64,000 nucleotides of DNA from Poecilobothrus nobilitatus (lineage: Eukaryota; Arthropoda; Insecta; Diptera; Dolichopodidae): positions 118,113,996 through 118,177,995 of the forward strand of contig OX352774.1 of NCBI GenBank assembly GCA_947095535.1. Reading direction: 5' to 3'. The position numbers and the translations under genes are program-made. How positions within the stretch are numbered: position 1 is the stretch's first letter; each line of letters opens with the position of its first letter. Positions 10,114-22,072 of this stretch are shown here, piece after piece. The notes under the pieces are model-generated. The model made no database searches. It was not told where the DNA came from and worked only from the letters and a program-made list of their open reading frames with translations.

Positions 10114-11911
10114 TTTTTATTATATCAAATATAAATTAATGACAAAGAAAGACTTATTGCTTCGAATGTTCTCTAACAGTGTTAATCACGTGTAATTACT
10201 TTATATGAGTATAATTATACATTTGGTGAAATTCTGCCCCAAATGCGACACCAACATGAAGGAGAAAATTTAACTTTCCGTTACTTTCATTCAATTATAA
10301 TATTAAATTTATCACCTTTTTTAGCTAATATATAATTACAAACTAAAATACAACATTAAATAACGTTTAATACTCTTTAATGCCACAAGTTTAATCGATT
10401 TTTAAATTTTATTTAAATATTATCCAAAAAAAATTATCTACATAGAAAAATACCAGACATTACAAATCTCTCCTAATTTGCATTTTTTTAATAATCCCTT
10501 TCCCAAAAGATTGAAAACTATTCAAATATATCAAACATTACCAATTCTGCTAGTATTGTAACTTTAAATCACATTATATTCACTAAATTTATTTTTAAGT
10601 TGAGAAAAAATGATAAATTATATTGGCAATCAATATTGTCTACTGGCTGGCATCTTACATTTTATCTTTATTTCCTGTTCCTCAATAAACTGTTGTAATA
10701 TATCCCATCAGTATTCCCAATTGAGATTAAAGTAAGATGATCTTTGTACATAATCTTTGTATGGATGCAGAAACATGTTATCGACTAGTAATAGAACAAA
10801 AATTTTGATAGCCTATTTTGGGCCTTTGAATACCTGATGAAGTATTTTTTTGTAATAAAAACAACTATTGCAATATTATTTACATTTTCAGCAAAAAAAA
10901 CAAATAGGAAAAACAGAAGAAAAACTGGGAAAAAATTTTCAATCTCGTATGCACAACCATATAAAGAAAAGTCTGATAACAAAACTAAAAGAAAAAAGTT
11001 ACATTCATGCTTCTTTTGGTCCCAGTTTCTTTATTTTTTGTTACAGACATTTTCTATTACGACCGAAACAAAGAAGGTACAAAGAATATTAGAAATCTTA
11101 AATGTGTCCAAAAAATTTTTCAATAGTATCCCACAAAAAAAAAAAAAAATCGGCAGCAAAATATTCAAAATTTATATGACCCAATAGCATATGTAGATAC
11201 ACATAAATGTATATTGTTGCCTAAGTATATGCAATCTTTACAAGTAAAAATGTAAAAGATTCATTTGAAAAAAAAAAATAAAACTCCTTTGGGAAAAAAC
11301 AATTTTATCTTTCTTTTTTTTGAAATTTCTTAAAAAAATATTTGGTTTTTGTTTTTGCCTCCCAACATCAAAATTACAACAACTACAACTTAGAAATTTT
11401 GATAACTTAAAGAAAAATTCTTTTTCATTGGTTATACTCGTACATAAAATATGCTGCAGAGCATCATCTGCATAATGAACAAAGGGAAAAATTTATTCTT
11501 TTTCTACAATTTTTTTTCGTTTTTTTTTTGTTCCAGTAATTTTGTCTTTTACTGTTTTTTTGTTATGTTTTTATTAGTTTTTTTTTCTGAAAAATGAAAT
11601 GATGGGTGAATAAACTTTAAAATATCCCTAAGCATATATTGTTTTTCTATTTTTGTTTTAAGGAAGCAGAAGTCCTCAATATGTTAGGTCGTTCGTTTTA
11701 TCAGTTTTAAAAACCTATCATATATCCCTTAAAATCAATATAATAAAATACCATATTTATTTGTATAAGGGTTCAATAAGATTAGAATTTAAGGAACAGT
11801 GATGTACCAATGAATGGTACCAATGAACATTATTTTTTTTAATGTCGAGTATTTCCATCACATTGGTCTTTATAAGTTTAAAATAAATGTATTGATATTA
11901 TGTTGAATAAA
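10114..11911. other. AT-rich unassigned stretch
   Basis: No element ends or homologies recognised. Overlapping frames at 10785-11187 on both strands are Lys- or Phe-rich translations of A and T runs. Homopolymer tracts are frequent. Nothing supports a gene. Confidence 0.55.
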
Positions 11912-12334
11912 TGTACCCGTATAAATATAAAGTCAAGAGTATAATAAATTTACCACTACGTTTGTGAAACCTTAAGGAGCCGAGCTAGATATAGACTTAA
12001 GTGTATGGATCGGAAGAGAATCGAACTATGAATACATGATTGAAAATAACGTCCAGGCGTTGGTCTGCACGATTATTAAAAAAATTTTACTTTAGTAAAA
12101 CTTAGTTGATCTGAAGCAGCAGGTTCAGCGAGCTGGCATACAATTTATTATATAAATAATTCATATCCACATAACTTCGTACTTAACATTCATAAATATA
12201 TCTCGGTACTTAATTAAGTAAAACATCTAAAATTTTGTAAAAAAAAAGATCAAGTTCAGTAGATGTGGTATATATTATGTTCATATATGGATATCCTAGA
12301 GTTAACACAGTCTACTCTACTGCACTCTTCGTTG
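11912..12334 (-). mobile_element. Family B repeat, internally deleted
   Basis: On the minus strand both ends of B are present. The 5' start (GAAGAGTGCAGTAGAGTAGAC) lies at about 12310-12334, with the decayed box ATATCCATATATGAAC inside it. The 3' end lies at 11912-12035 as read on the plus strand: TGTACCCGTATAA, GTATAATAAATTTACCACTACG, CTTAAGGAGCCGAGCTAGATATA and GTATGGATCGG. The middle of the element, including the GTCY array, is missing; about 60 bp of unrelated sequence near 12040-12130 joins the halves. Confidence 0.7.
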
Positions 12335-13644
12335 TTTTATATTAATTTTATCCTTCTTGAAACAGACATTATACACTTTCTCTTTTGTGACAGATTATGT
12401 TAGCCGAAATAATATCTCACAGCTTGATAGAAGATCATTTGACGACCAGGGATTCTATCCCAATATGATAAGTACTTTTGCTTTAATTTCATAGAAATAT
12501 TTACTCTGGCATAGCAACTAAACCCAAACAAATTTGATTTTCAACCAGATTTTAAGTTGGCCGCTAAAATAAAAGCCATATATGTATTAATACATTAAAT
12601 TTTTTTGTTTTGCATACTACTCTAATTCCCAGCAATAAAAACATATTCTCGTATATACAATAATAACGTTGAAAGTTTTTATGAGATCTTTTGAAAGTTT
12701 TTTTCTTCAATAATTTTCTTTTTATTTTTAAAATTGTTTTTGTTTTTTATTGAAATTATATTGATATGTTGATAGTAACAAATCTTTTGTTTTAATTTTT
12801 TTTATAACTTTATTTTTTATTAGAAGAGCTTTAAAGAAATTTTTTTTTTTCGAAAAATAGAAATTTTTGGAAAAAAAGATAATTTTTAATAATAATACTA
12901 ATTTTTTCTTACATACTTTTGATTTTTAAAACGAAATACAAAAGAGCATTAATCGTTTTTCTTGAAATGATTTTTTAAAATCATTGTTTTATACTACGAT
13001 TGTATATTGGAAAAGTTTCGTCTCACTAATATTCATCAGAAATTGTATTAATTTTTCATTTAAAAGTTGATTTTATAAAAACCTGAACATTGGATTTCTC
13101 TAAAATTTGGATTTGCTCTAAAATTTTTCTTTAAATACTAAAATAAACTAATTTTAAAAAGGTTTGTATACAGTTAGCCGAATGTTAAATTGCAAAATGC
13201 CTATATGCCTAATATCTTTTGCCAAAAAGGACATTTCGCAACTTTCCATTTGACATATTTGATCATTTTACAAATGGTTGTTTGGCATAATGAGACACTT
13301 CGCAAAAAGATATTTGGCAAACATATATGTTTTGCAAGTAGTACTTGGAATTACATTTGCGCAAAAATTTTTCAAAATCCAAATACTATTTGCAAAATAT
13401 ATGCTTTCCACATATCTTCTTCGAAATAAATTAAATCTATAAAATTACATAATTCATGAAAATATTTTTTTAAATAATGTTATTTTGAACTTTATGTAAA
13501 CAAATATACATATATATATATATATATATATGGATACATAAAAAATAGTATACATTATTAGTGGTTTTATTTTAAATTTAAATAATCGGATATTAAAAGT
13601 AGTAATTTTACTTCCTTCAAATTTTTTTGATAAAATTCTTTTAA
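12335..13644. other. AT-rich stretch with a TTTGCAAA-word cluster
   Basis: Mostly low complexity. From about 13170 to 13430 short words such as TTTTGCCAAA, TTTCGCAA, TTTGGCAAAC and TTTGCAAAATA recur at 20-40 bp spacing, forming a loose minisatellite that makes the open frame at 13190-13429. A similar cluster occurs at 14215-14370 on the other side of a SINE. A (TA)n tract lies at 13507-13532. Confidence 0.5.
13507..13532. repeat. (TA)n microsatellite
   Basis: About 13 TA dinucleotides, interrupted by one C near the left end. Confidence 0.85.
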
Positions 13645-13839
13645 GGGGCCTCGGTGGCCCAGTGCGGGTAAGAGCGTATAAAATACGCTGTAAACACCGT
13701 GAGAGTGTGGGTTCGAATCCCACACACTTCGTAATAGTTATTCCCCCTTACGACATTTACAGTCACGCTTGAAAAGGAAAGGCTATATAATTTCCTGTTC
13801 ACATTTATGTGACAGCGAAATGCACTAAAAAACAAAAAA
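13645..13839 (+). mobile_element. tRNA-derived SINE, full copy with target duplication
   Basis: Flanked by a perfect 13 bp direct repeat AAAATTCTTTTAA (13632-13644 and 13840-13852), which is direct evidence of retroposition. The head is tRNA-like: GGGGCCTCGG start, an A-box region TGGCCCAGTGCGGG, an anticodon-arm-like hairpin GCGTA-TAAAA-TACGC, and a strong T-arm GTGTGGG-TTCGAAT-CCCACAC containing the B box GGTTCGAATCC. These are internal RNA polymerase III promoter elements. A tRNA-unrelated body follows (CCCCCTTACGACATTTACAG, AGGAAAGGCTATATAATTTC, ATTTATGTGACAGCGAAATG), then an A-rich tail. The start was set by the target duplication. No 3' acceptor half or CCA-compatible pairing exists, so it is not a functional tRNA. 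Confidence 0.9.
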
Positions 13840-13852
13840 AAAATTCTTTTAA

Positions 13853-14792
13853 TTTTCTTATCTTTTAAAAAATACTTTTTCTTTTTTACGAAAGGTTCAC
13901 AACCAATCTCAAACTTCTCTATTTCTGTCTTTACAAATCTATAATTTCTTTTTTTAACACGTCCATAATTCTATAAAATCCGACCAGTTCTCCATCAATA
14001 ATTGCATGTATTCTGTAATGCCACGACTCTACATAATTTTGTGTTCGTGGAATATCTTTTTGATCTAATTCAAAGCAACTCCAAGAAGTTGGGAGAAATA
14101 TTGGGGGTTTACTTTTATCCCAAACAACAAAAATAAAAATTAGAAAATAATGCGTTACCTTAAACTTGTTTTTATTATCATTAATAACGAATTAAAATAA
14201 TTATTACTTGAAGTTGTTATTTGTTAAGTGGATTGTTGTGAAAAGTGTCAGTTGCAAAGTGTCCTATTTGATAAATAAACGATTTGCAATGTGGTAATTT
14301 AGCTAAAATGAAATTTGTGAAATAATAAATTATGCCAAATAGCATTAGATGAAATGGGAATTTGACATATAGATTGGTCCGCTCTCTTTTAAGAAATATG
14401 TATCTTCAGATCATATGTACTCTAGTTAACAGAAAGGAAAGATTAGGAAAATATAATTTTTGTCCTGCTATCAAATTACAAGAGAAATGTAAATCTAAAA
14501 TTTTTTTGCTAAAGAAAATGATCGCCTTTATTTTAAGATAATTGGATACATATGGTCCAATGCATAAAACTGAGCTTGAACTCAAATCTCAGTTTTTCAA
14601 ACAAAAATTATTGTGGTTAATATGTGTGGTTTTTATTTGAGAAAGGAGAACCTCAAAGAAAGTTCAACCTCAGTTTTTTGCATTCAAATTATAGACATAG
14701 AGATAGAGTTGACTAAGCAAAAAAAAAAACTGTTGAATAAAAAGGAAATATCTCTTTTCTCCTCGGGTTGAGAAAACATCCAGGTAAAATTA
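13853..14792. other. Unassigned AT-rich stretch
   Basis: Contains the second TTTGCAAA/GTGTC word cluster at 14215-14370 (AGTTGCAAAGTGTCCTATTTG, ATTTGCAATGTGG, TATGCCAAATAGCATT). It is roughly inverted relative to the cluster at 13170-13430, with AGGACATTTCGCAACT on one side and AGTTGCAAAGTGTCCT on the other. Nothing else recognised. Confidence 0.5.
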
Positions 14793-16366
14793 TTATACCC
14801 GTACGATAGGATCGGGTATAATAAAATTACTCCTCCGTTTGTAACACATCGAAATAAGCGAGCTAGATATACCTTCAAAGGTATGGATGGGATCAGAAAA
14901 AAATTCTAAGACTTTTGAGCCATGTCCGTCCGTCCGTCCTTCCGTCAGCACGCTAACTCAAAAACTAAGAAAGTTAGAATTTTGAAATTTACACAAAATA
15001 TTCTGGGAGTAATTTGTAGGTTCCCTATTTTTTTTGGTTGAGTTTGGACCAAGCCCAAGGGTAGCTCTCGAACACCTAATTTTTAGATCCACACTTTTTT
15101 TTGCAATAGAGCTATGAAATTTTAACTACTGATAGATCTTACAAAAATATTAATTTTATTTTTAATAACTTTTTTTTGTAGCCCCACTCGTTACGGAGCT
15201 ACAGCTCCCCAAAGGTTCAAAAAAGCTCTATATTTAAATTGTTATAGCACAAGTTGTATAAGGTAAATCTTCATTTTGAAAACATCAAACGATTACTACT
15301 TTTATTAGCTTTAAAAGTATATATATAATAAATATATATTTGTGGCATACGGTGTCTTAATTTACCGTTATGTGAAACTCAAATTTTGCAGAATCCTTCA
15401 ACCCTTCTATCTTCTAAATAATTTAAGTTGGAAACTTGAAATTTTGACAGAAGTTAGATTTTTGAAAATAAGTGTGAGTCATTTCAGAAATTTTTTTTGT
15501 ATCACTCCCCGTTTAGGAGCTGTAAAGAGTCAAAAACTGAAAATTTTTTATTTTTAAACACCTGTAACTTGAACACCTGTTAAAATTTTTTTGAAGTAAT
15601 ACACAAAAATTAAAGCTTCAACATTATATTCTTATTTCTGTTAATAACTTTATTTAATAATATATGGTTACTTTATAATTGACGAAAGTGTTACTTGATT
15701 TTTTCAAATTTTCTAACAAATTTCGTTAACGAATTTTTTGCATTTTGTTTTACTCGATAATTTGAAATTGTTGAGGATATAATGAGTAGTACAAAAAAAT
15801 GTAAATAAATAAACAACATAACGGTTGCTTGAAGAATTTTTATTTATATGATATTGATATACATACTTATATAATATCATGTTTATTTACATATCGTATA
15901 TGTCACTAGTGAATGAATGATAAGAGTATAGATGTATATTATATAGCGCCGTATTTACATACATATGTGTATTTTATTGTACTTATAAGAAATTATTCTG
16001 TCAATGGAATATATAAATATAATGTAATATAATATTTAAAATTATATTTACTATTTTGTACTAAGTAAATTTAATATACATTTACCGCTTAGTATTAAAT
16101 GGTACTATAGAATACTTGAAAAAGTTTTGGATTGATAATCGTTATGTGAAAGGTTAGAATCTGCTTTTGAAGAATGTACATATAAACATATAGTTTGAAT
16201 ATATGTACAACCCAAAGTACTAGAAATTATAAAATTCACCCAAATTATTTTAAAATACTAAAATATGAAAAAAATAATATTGTGAGCAGAGTGACAGGCT
16301 GTGAACATACTAACGGTTCGTACGGGTATCTAAGAGTTGACAAAGGCAACTGTATTCTTCCTCGTT
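14793..16366 (-). mobile_element. Family D repeat, near-full copy D1 (~1.57 kb)
   Basis: The reverse-oriented twin of 26605-28172; the match is visible along the whole length. On the minus strand it starts AACGAGGAAGAATACAGT at the 16366 end, with the subterminal box ATACCCGTACGA (as TCGTACGGGTAT at 16318-16329). It ends in the hairpin built from ATACCCGTACGA (14795-14806) and ATCGGGTAT (about 14811-14819). The (GGAC)n/(GTCC)n array is at about 14925-14947. The interior includes a core shared with family A (ACAGGTGTT-AAGTTACAGGTG and CACATAACGGTAA, read on the minus strand). Non-coding; frames at 14684-14878 and 15342-15557 are translations of the repeat. Confidence 0.85.
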
Positions 16367-17177
16367 TTTAAATAAAATTTCTTGCAAAATTATTACAATG
16401 GCGTATGAATCATACAACAATGAATACAATTATCCATTAATATATTCGGTGCCTTCTATCATCGGTGCTTTTAAATATTATTATATTGATTATATCGATA
16501 TAAGAATCTTAACTGAATACACTGACCTAGTGAAAAAATATATAATTTTCACAAATGACACATTGGGACTAAAGCTATTAAATTGGAGTACTAAGAATTG
16601 CTCATTATCATTACCAATCAATTAAAGAAAATCAATCGAAAGGAATATATAAGATGGAAAATATGAAAATACGCTTATATTGATGAAATATTATTTATCT
16701 ATGTATGTTTTGATATTTTTATTTTTTGTATCTATATCTTTTCCTTAGTTTAAAGACATGTTATGAATAAGTTTTTGGAAAAGATTGAACAAAAAATTTG
16801 CTTTAAATTTAGTTCTTTTATAAAAAAAGAAAGTATAATGCAAGTTTTGATGAATCACTTTTAATTCTCTTTTAGAATTTTTATTAAATTTTTTTTTTAT
16901 TTTTGAGAAAAAAACCAAGTCAAAACATTTTTTTTAAGTTTTCAAACATTTTTTAAAAGTTTTTTTCTTTGTTAGGTTTTATCTAAAAAAATAGTTTTTC
17001 TTTAAATAAGACCATTGTAAATATTAAAAAAAAAATAAAAAAATTAATGGTATAAATATAAAAAGAATAAAACTGTTATTTAGACTAAACGTTACAAATT
17101 TATATTTTTAATTAAGAGTTTTTAGATTACAAAGTATCTAAAAATTAATTAATTTTTTTTTTGTGTAAAACTCTTAT
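16367..17177. other. AT-rich unassigned stretch with one 75-residue open frame
   Basis: The frame at 16398-16625 (plus) is Tyr/Ile/Asn-rich, has no recognised domain and begins just outside element D1. With no second copy, no splice context and AT-driven composition, I do not call it a gene. The remainder is low complexity. Confidence 0.5.
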
Positions 17178-17795
17178 AAAACGAAGAGTATATACTGCAT
17201 CAACTTTAGGATACTCACATGAATATAACATATGTTGTTTTGTTTCTATAAAATATATGTAAATTTTGAAGTTGTATAGTAGTTATCCGAAACTGTTGCT
17301 CTAGACCAAATTTTATAGATATGTTGACATAAAACTTTAATTATTTTCTATTATTTATTATTATAAATATCAGATACCTTTCTTCAATTGACATTGATTC
17401 ATTATAAGGTAAGGGTATAATAAATTGATCATTACATTTGTTACAGTTATTTCTTCTTCGTTACACCTTAAAGGAGCCGAGCCTTATAGACAAATCGAGT
17501 AAATATAGAGAAATCGAATTATTAGTCAATTAAGCCATGTAAGTCTGTCAGTCTGTTTGTACGATAACTTCAAAAATAAAGGAGCTGAAATTTTTATCAC
17601 GTCACTTTTGTAAAATTGTTAGCTTCGCTATTTAAATCCAAGAAATTTGACCGGCAGAATGCGCCGAGCTAACGTACATAGCTAAATCTATTCAAAATTT
17701 GACTCTGAGCAAGAATTTAATGTAAACTTTATCATATCTAGTTCGTCTACTTTAAGATGTCACAAATGCAATGGCAGATTTATTATGCTACTGCT
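17178..17795. mobile_element. Compound of three family B fragments in mixed orientation
   Basis: Three pieces adjoin. At 17178-17400 (plus) is the 5' part of B: AACGAAGAGTATATACTGCA, TCAACTTTAGGATAC, ATGAATATAACATATGTTG. At 17403-17662 (minus) is the 3' part: GGGTATAATAAATTGATCATTAC, ACACCTTAAAGGAGCCGAGC and AGCCATGTAAGTCTGTCAGTC, followed by CTATTTAAATCCAAGA on the inner side. At 17663-17795 (plus) is a second 3' part: CTTTATCATATCTAGTTCG, TTTAAGATGTCACAAATGCAATGGC, AGATTTATTAT. The last two are in opposite orientation and share a junction near 17662. This may come from nested insertion or from a foldback rearrangement. Confidence 0.65.
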
Positions 17796-17800
17796 ATAAA

Positions 17801-18576
17801 ATTAAAATGTCGTTTTCAATAATTTTACTTTAAATATCTATTATTAAAATTAGCTTGATATTTTGTTTTAATTTTTTTTAAATGAGCGGCATCTATTTCG
17901 GAAAAATTAATTTATATAAAAAGGTTTTAATTAATTTAAAAAAAAACTGGTAAATAAATCATCAAACATTAATTATTTTAAAATTTTTTATTGTCGTACA
18001 AGCTATAAAAATAATAAAAAATTTTTTCAAAGAATGAATTCTTAGTTAAAAACATCTTATTTCGTCATTATTTTCACATAACTTTACTTTAATTTTTATA
18101 CTTTATATAAATATTAATTTTAAATTAGTTTTAAAAAATGGGGAGCATATCGAAATTTCGCAAATTAAAATATCGTATTTCAAAATCTCGTGCTTCAAAT
18201 TCTTGCGGTTCCGCATTTTTTTTATAAAAAACTCGTAAAAAGTCAAAAAATTTTCAGTCTTTTTGTTGAAAAAAAAGTCGACTAGACTTTATGATACAAG
18301 ATTTGAGACGCGAGATTTTGATACGCTATATTTTAAAACGCAAGATTTTGTGGAGATTTCTTAGTCAACTTAAAAAATATACTTGTTAATTTTTGCAAGA
18401 TCTGAATTCATAGGTTCAATTAGTGACGCTTCGTTAATAATAAGCGAACAGCATATAAACCTTCCCATTAGTTTTAAATTTGGTATAAAAGTAGATTATG
18501 AAAATTAAAGAATTATTAATTGTTTTGCGAAAGGCGAAAACCTTACCTCATTTTATTATTGGTTTAAATTTTTCAG
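17801..18576. other. AT-rich stretch with an ATTTCAAAATCTCG-type cassette
   Basis: At about 18145-18360, words resembling CGAAATTTCG, TATTTCAAAATCTCG, AAATTCTTGCGG and, inverted, GCGAGATTTTGATACGC and CGCAAGATTTTG form a loose inverted arrangement around a T/A-rich centre. Similar words recur near 37680 and 52430-52560. The rest is without recognisable features. Confidence 0.5.
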
Positions 18577-18975
18577 TTTTTAGCACATTTTCAAAAAAAT
18601 TTTGAAAAAATGTGTCTATTAGTTTAACTCTTTCCGTCCGTCTGTACGTCTGTTTTCAAAACTTCTACACCGTTAGAGATAGAGGAAAACAAATTTAACT
18701 ATGGTTAGATCACCTAAAAAAATTAATGTTGTAGAGCAACTTTTTCATGAAGCTCACTCCATTACGGAGCTACAGCCCCTCAAACTTTTAAAAAGCCCTA
18801 TTTTTAAATACGTTTATCTCATGTTCTGTTTAACATTTTTTCAATCTGAAAACGTTATTCGATAGGAATTTTTTTTTTTAGCTTTGTAAATCCATATTAA
18901 AATTGTGGAATTCCTTAAATTTAGTATTAAAGTTTACCGTTATGTAAAAATCAAATTAATGTCTCGGTCCTCTAA
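18577..18975 (-). mobile_element. Family A repeat, 3' half
   Basis: On the minus strand this is the 3' half of A. The terminal hairpin (AGCACATTTTC...GAAAAAATGTGTC) is at 18577-18618, then the GTCY array TCCGTCCGTCTGTACGTCTG, CTTCTACACCGTTAGAGATAGA, TTAATGTTGTAGAGCAACTT, ACTCCATTACGGAGCTACAGC and TTTACCGTTATGTAAAAATC. The 5' half with the CACATTTCC box is absent. Non-coding. Confidence 0.75.
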
Positions 18976-20245
18976 GTTATTATTACAGAAAAAAATAGAA
19001 TATTAGTAGTTCATTTAAAAAATCCTTTCAATAAAAAGAAAAATAAAAAATTTAGCATTAGTTTCAATTTTTGTTATGTTACAACTTGCAAGTTTTTAAT
19101 TTGAATTTTTCTTAGAATTTTACTTTTTTTTATTTTTGGTATGAAATAAATTTTCTTATATTTTAAGAAAACCCACTTAGTAAAGAAAAACGATTTACAA
19201 AAGAAAAACGAATATTTCTTTTCTAATAAAATTATTATTAAGTACTAAGTTTTAAATACTTTGTGTGTACATAAATATTATGTATATGTTGATATATTTT
19301 TTTGCGTTTGCAATTTTTATAAATTGAAAGGTAAAAAAAAAAAATATAAAAATAAAAAAGAGAAAATTTTCATTCATAAATTTCAAACAACAACCAAAAA
19401 TTTGGTTTAAAAATGAGAAAATCTTTTTATATATTCTTTTCTTAGAACATCGACAATAAATTGTACTAAAATTCTCCTAAATTAATATTTCTCCCCTTTT
19501 CTATATATTCTAAATAAAATTTATTACATGCGTATATTTTTCCTATCTTGAGTTTTTTTTTTCCTTTATTATTAAAACAACAAATTGGAAATTTTTTTTA
19601 CGTAAAACAAATTTTCATTTCTATAGAAAACAAATTTATTATACATCTAAAATAAATAATAATAAAATTTTCCAAAATTTCTCCTCCACAAATAAAATTT
19701 CCCTTCTTTTTTTTTTATTTTTTTTTTTTATATTTTGTATAACTGTATAGCAGTAATTTTGCGCATAAAACACGTGCCACACAACATAAAACAACAATTT
19801 TTGCTCAAATGTTTTATTGTAGTAAAGTATCCCTTCATCTATATTTGTGTGTTGTATAGGTCATATTATAAGGAATTTTTTATTAGTATTTGTGTTTCAC
19901 AAAATAAATAAAGAAGAAAAATACAAAAATCTTTAGTTTTTTTTATGTAAATAATAAAAAAGAAAAACAAACGAAAAACTTGTAAACACGTGAATTCTTT
20001 TTTCAGTAGGTATTCACCGTTAAGTTTAAAAAAAAAAAATAAAAGCTTTTCATATATTTTAAAGATTTCTTTTTATCTATACGTTTTAATTTTAGTTTGT
20101 TTTTCTTTCTTAATTTAAAGCAAACATATTTACAGTTGTAATGAATTTAATGTATCAATATAGGTAAATCAAATTCTAAGAAATGAATGGTTATTTAAAA
20201 TATATTTAAATGTAAGTGAAATTGTTTAATAGAATTAAACAGGAA
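18976..20245. other. AT-rich unassigned stretch
   Basis: Dense homopolymer runs (up to about 17 T around 19711-19727) and no recognised element ends, coding frames or repeats shared with the rest of the window. Confidence 0.55.
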
Positions 20246-20850
20246 GCTTTCAGCACATTTTTAGAAAAAAAATTTGAAAAATTTGCTAACTAGTTACACT
20301 CTGTCCGTCCGTCCATCGGTTGTTCGTCTGTCTGTTTATGTTAATAAGTCATTTATACCGTTTACCGTAGAATCATGCAAATTGGATAGGTTTTCGTAGA
20401 ATAAGTTAAAACAAAATTAATATTGTAGAACAACTTTTTTATGCAGCCCCACTCATTACGGTATTACAGTCCCTAAAAGTTTGGAAAAACGCTATTTTCA
20501 AATGGGTTTATCATAGGTTCTGCTTAGTATTTTTCAATTTAAATACAACAAGCTGCAGGATATCTTTTAGCTTTATAAATCAATATCAAAATTTTTCCAT
20601 TTTTTGTAATTTAGTATTTAAATTTACCGTTATACTTCCTTCATATCTCCGAAACACTTTAAAAATTTGACATTTTGATAGAAGAAAAACTTTTAAAATT
20701 ATCGTATGATAAAGTACATAAATATAGCATTCTCTATTTACGAGCTATAAGGGGTTAAAAATCTAAAATTAAATCTTAGGCACCTGTACAAATTTTTACA
20801 AATTAATAAGCAAAAATTAAACCTTCGACATTATATTTTTCTAGGGGTCT
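20246..20850 (-). mobile_element. Family A repeat, 5'-truncated
   Basis: On the minus strand it ends with the hairpin region (CAGCACATTTTTAG...AAAAATTTGC, 20250-20289) and the array TCTGTCCGTCCGTCCATCGG with a second TCTGTCTG. Inward lie AATATTGTAGAACAACTTTT, CCACTCATTACGGTATTACAG, ATTTACCGTTATACTTCC, CTCCGAAACACTTT, GAGCTATAAGGGGTTAAA and TAAACCTTCGACATTATATT. It is a longer piece of A than 18577-18975 but still lacks the 5' box and start. Confidence 0.75.
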
Positions 20851-22072
20851 GTATATTTTACCGCGATTTCTAAATTACAAAAAATTCGTATGGGATACAT
20901 AATATTTTATAATTTCTACATTACAATATTTTGTAAGATATTTGAATTTCTTGATTCCAAAAGAAAAGAAAAATAATCATGATTCTATACATTCATGTAT
21001 GTTTTATGTTAATGTAGATTTTGTAATAGCAAAATCATATAGAAATATGTACTTGTATTCAAAACTTAACTGAATGTCATAATACGTAGTGTGTGGCTGA
21101 ATTCTACTAAATTATAATTATAGATATGTGTTAACAGTTTTTCTTAATTTGATAATGTTTCCTTAAAGTAAAAGAAAGAATCTCTTGATTTTTGGCTATT
21201 GTTTTTAATATACACTGTGTTTCCGACTCCGATACCCACACTGCGCTCAGTGTTTGGGAGCATTAAAATAAACAAGGAATTGTATTGGATTGGAATTGAA
21301 TTGTAACTGATGGTTAATGATCCCTGTATAACCAATAGTTACAAAGTTATGAAGGTTTAAAATGATTTAAACCAAAAAAAATTATGTTTTAAACTCAGAT
21401 TTCCAAACACCCTGTATATAAAGTTCTAAGAAAACTTATAAATTCTAGTGCAAATTTGAATTTTTTTTATTATCGTAGGACCATTTTGGACCCTTTTAAA
21501 AATCCGAGGTTTACATTTTACCTTGTTCAAGCAAGTTGGTTAAAACATTCTTTGGATACTTAATTTAATTTTAAATTAAATTTCATTAACAAGTTATTTA
21601 TTGTTTGGGCTTGCCATTAAAAAAGTTAAGGATCCTTATACACTTTAAAAACTTTTTAAACTTTTGCATATTTTGTACTAATATTGCTTATGACTAGCGC
21701 TTACAGAAGTGAAAAGAAAATATGATTAAAGAAAGGCGTGAAAAAAACAACTCATATTTTAATTTTAAGCAAAAGTATAGCAAAAGTATACTAAAATTTT
21801 AAGCAAAAGTATAGCAAACCCTTTCATTTAAATATATGTAGGTCACTTTGGACAGTACTTTACAGAAAATTTTAATATCATAATATTTAATCTGTAAATG
21901 ACAGACATTTAAAACCCTTTTACTCAATGATTTACCAACCAACTTTCATTTTTTTCTTTTTAAATGATAAATATTCAGTACAGCCATCTTACAAAATTAA
22001 TATTTTTCCAAAATTTTCTGATTTTCATTAATAATTTTCCATTTTTATAAAAAACCCATGTAAAGTACATAA
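20851..22072. other. Unassigned; possible mariner-end remnant and a duplicated 60 bp segment
   Basis: A segment ending CCAAACACCCTGTATATAAAG near 21420 resembles the outer end of a mariner-type element (TATACAGGGTGTTTGG inverted), but no partner end was found. The segment 21877-21937 (ATCATAATATTTAATCTGTA through CTCAATGATTTACCA) recurs almost unchanged at 22377-22436 inside the neighbouring Helitron. The rest is AT-rich. Confidence 0.5.

Noticed and set aside
13645..13720. tRNA gene
   Set aside because: A and B boxes are present, but no acceptor stem pairs with the GGGGCCT start, the anticodon loop is abnormal, and a SINE body with target duplications follows.
13641..13835. Open frames antisense to the SINE (also at 45557-45754), similar to each other
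   Set aside because: Their similarity comes from the SINE nucleotide sequence, and the frames are antisense shadows of a tRNA-like head.
16398..16625. 75-residue plus-strand ORF next to element D1
   Set aside because: Tyr/Ile/Asn-rich, no domain, no splice or promoter context, and no second copy in the window; kept only as a remark.
21200..21425. Second mariner-type element
   Set aside because: Only one end-like word (CACCCTGTATA) was found; no opposite end or transposase remnant nearby.
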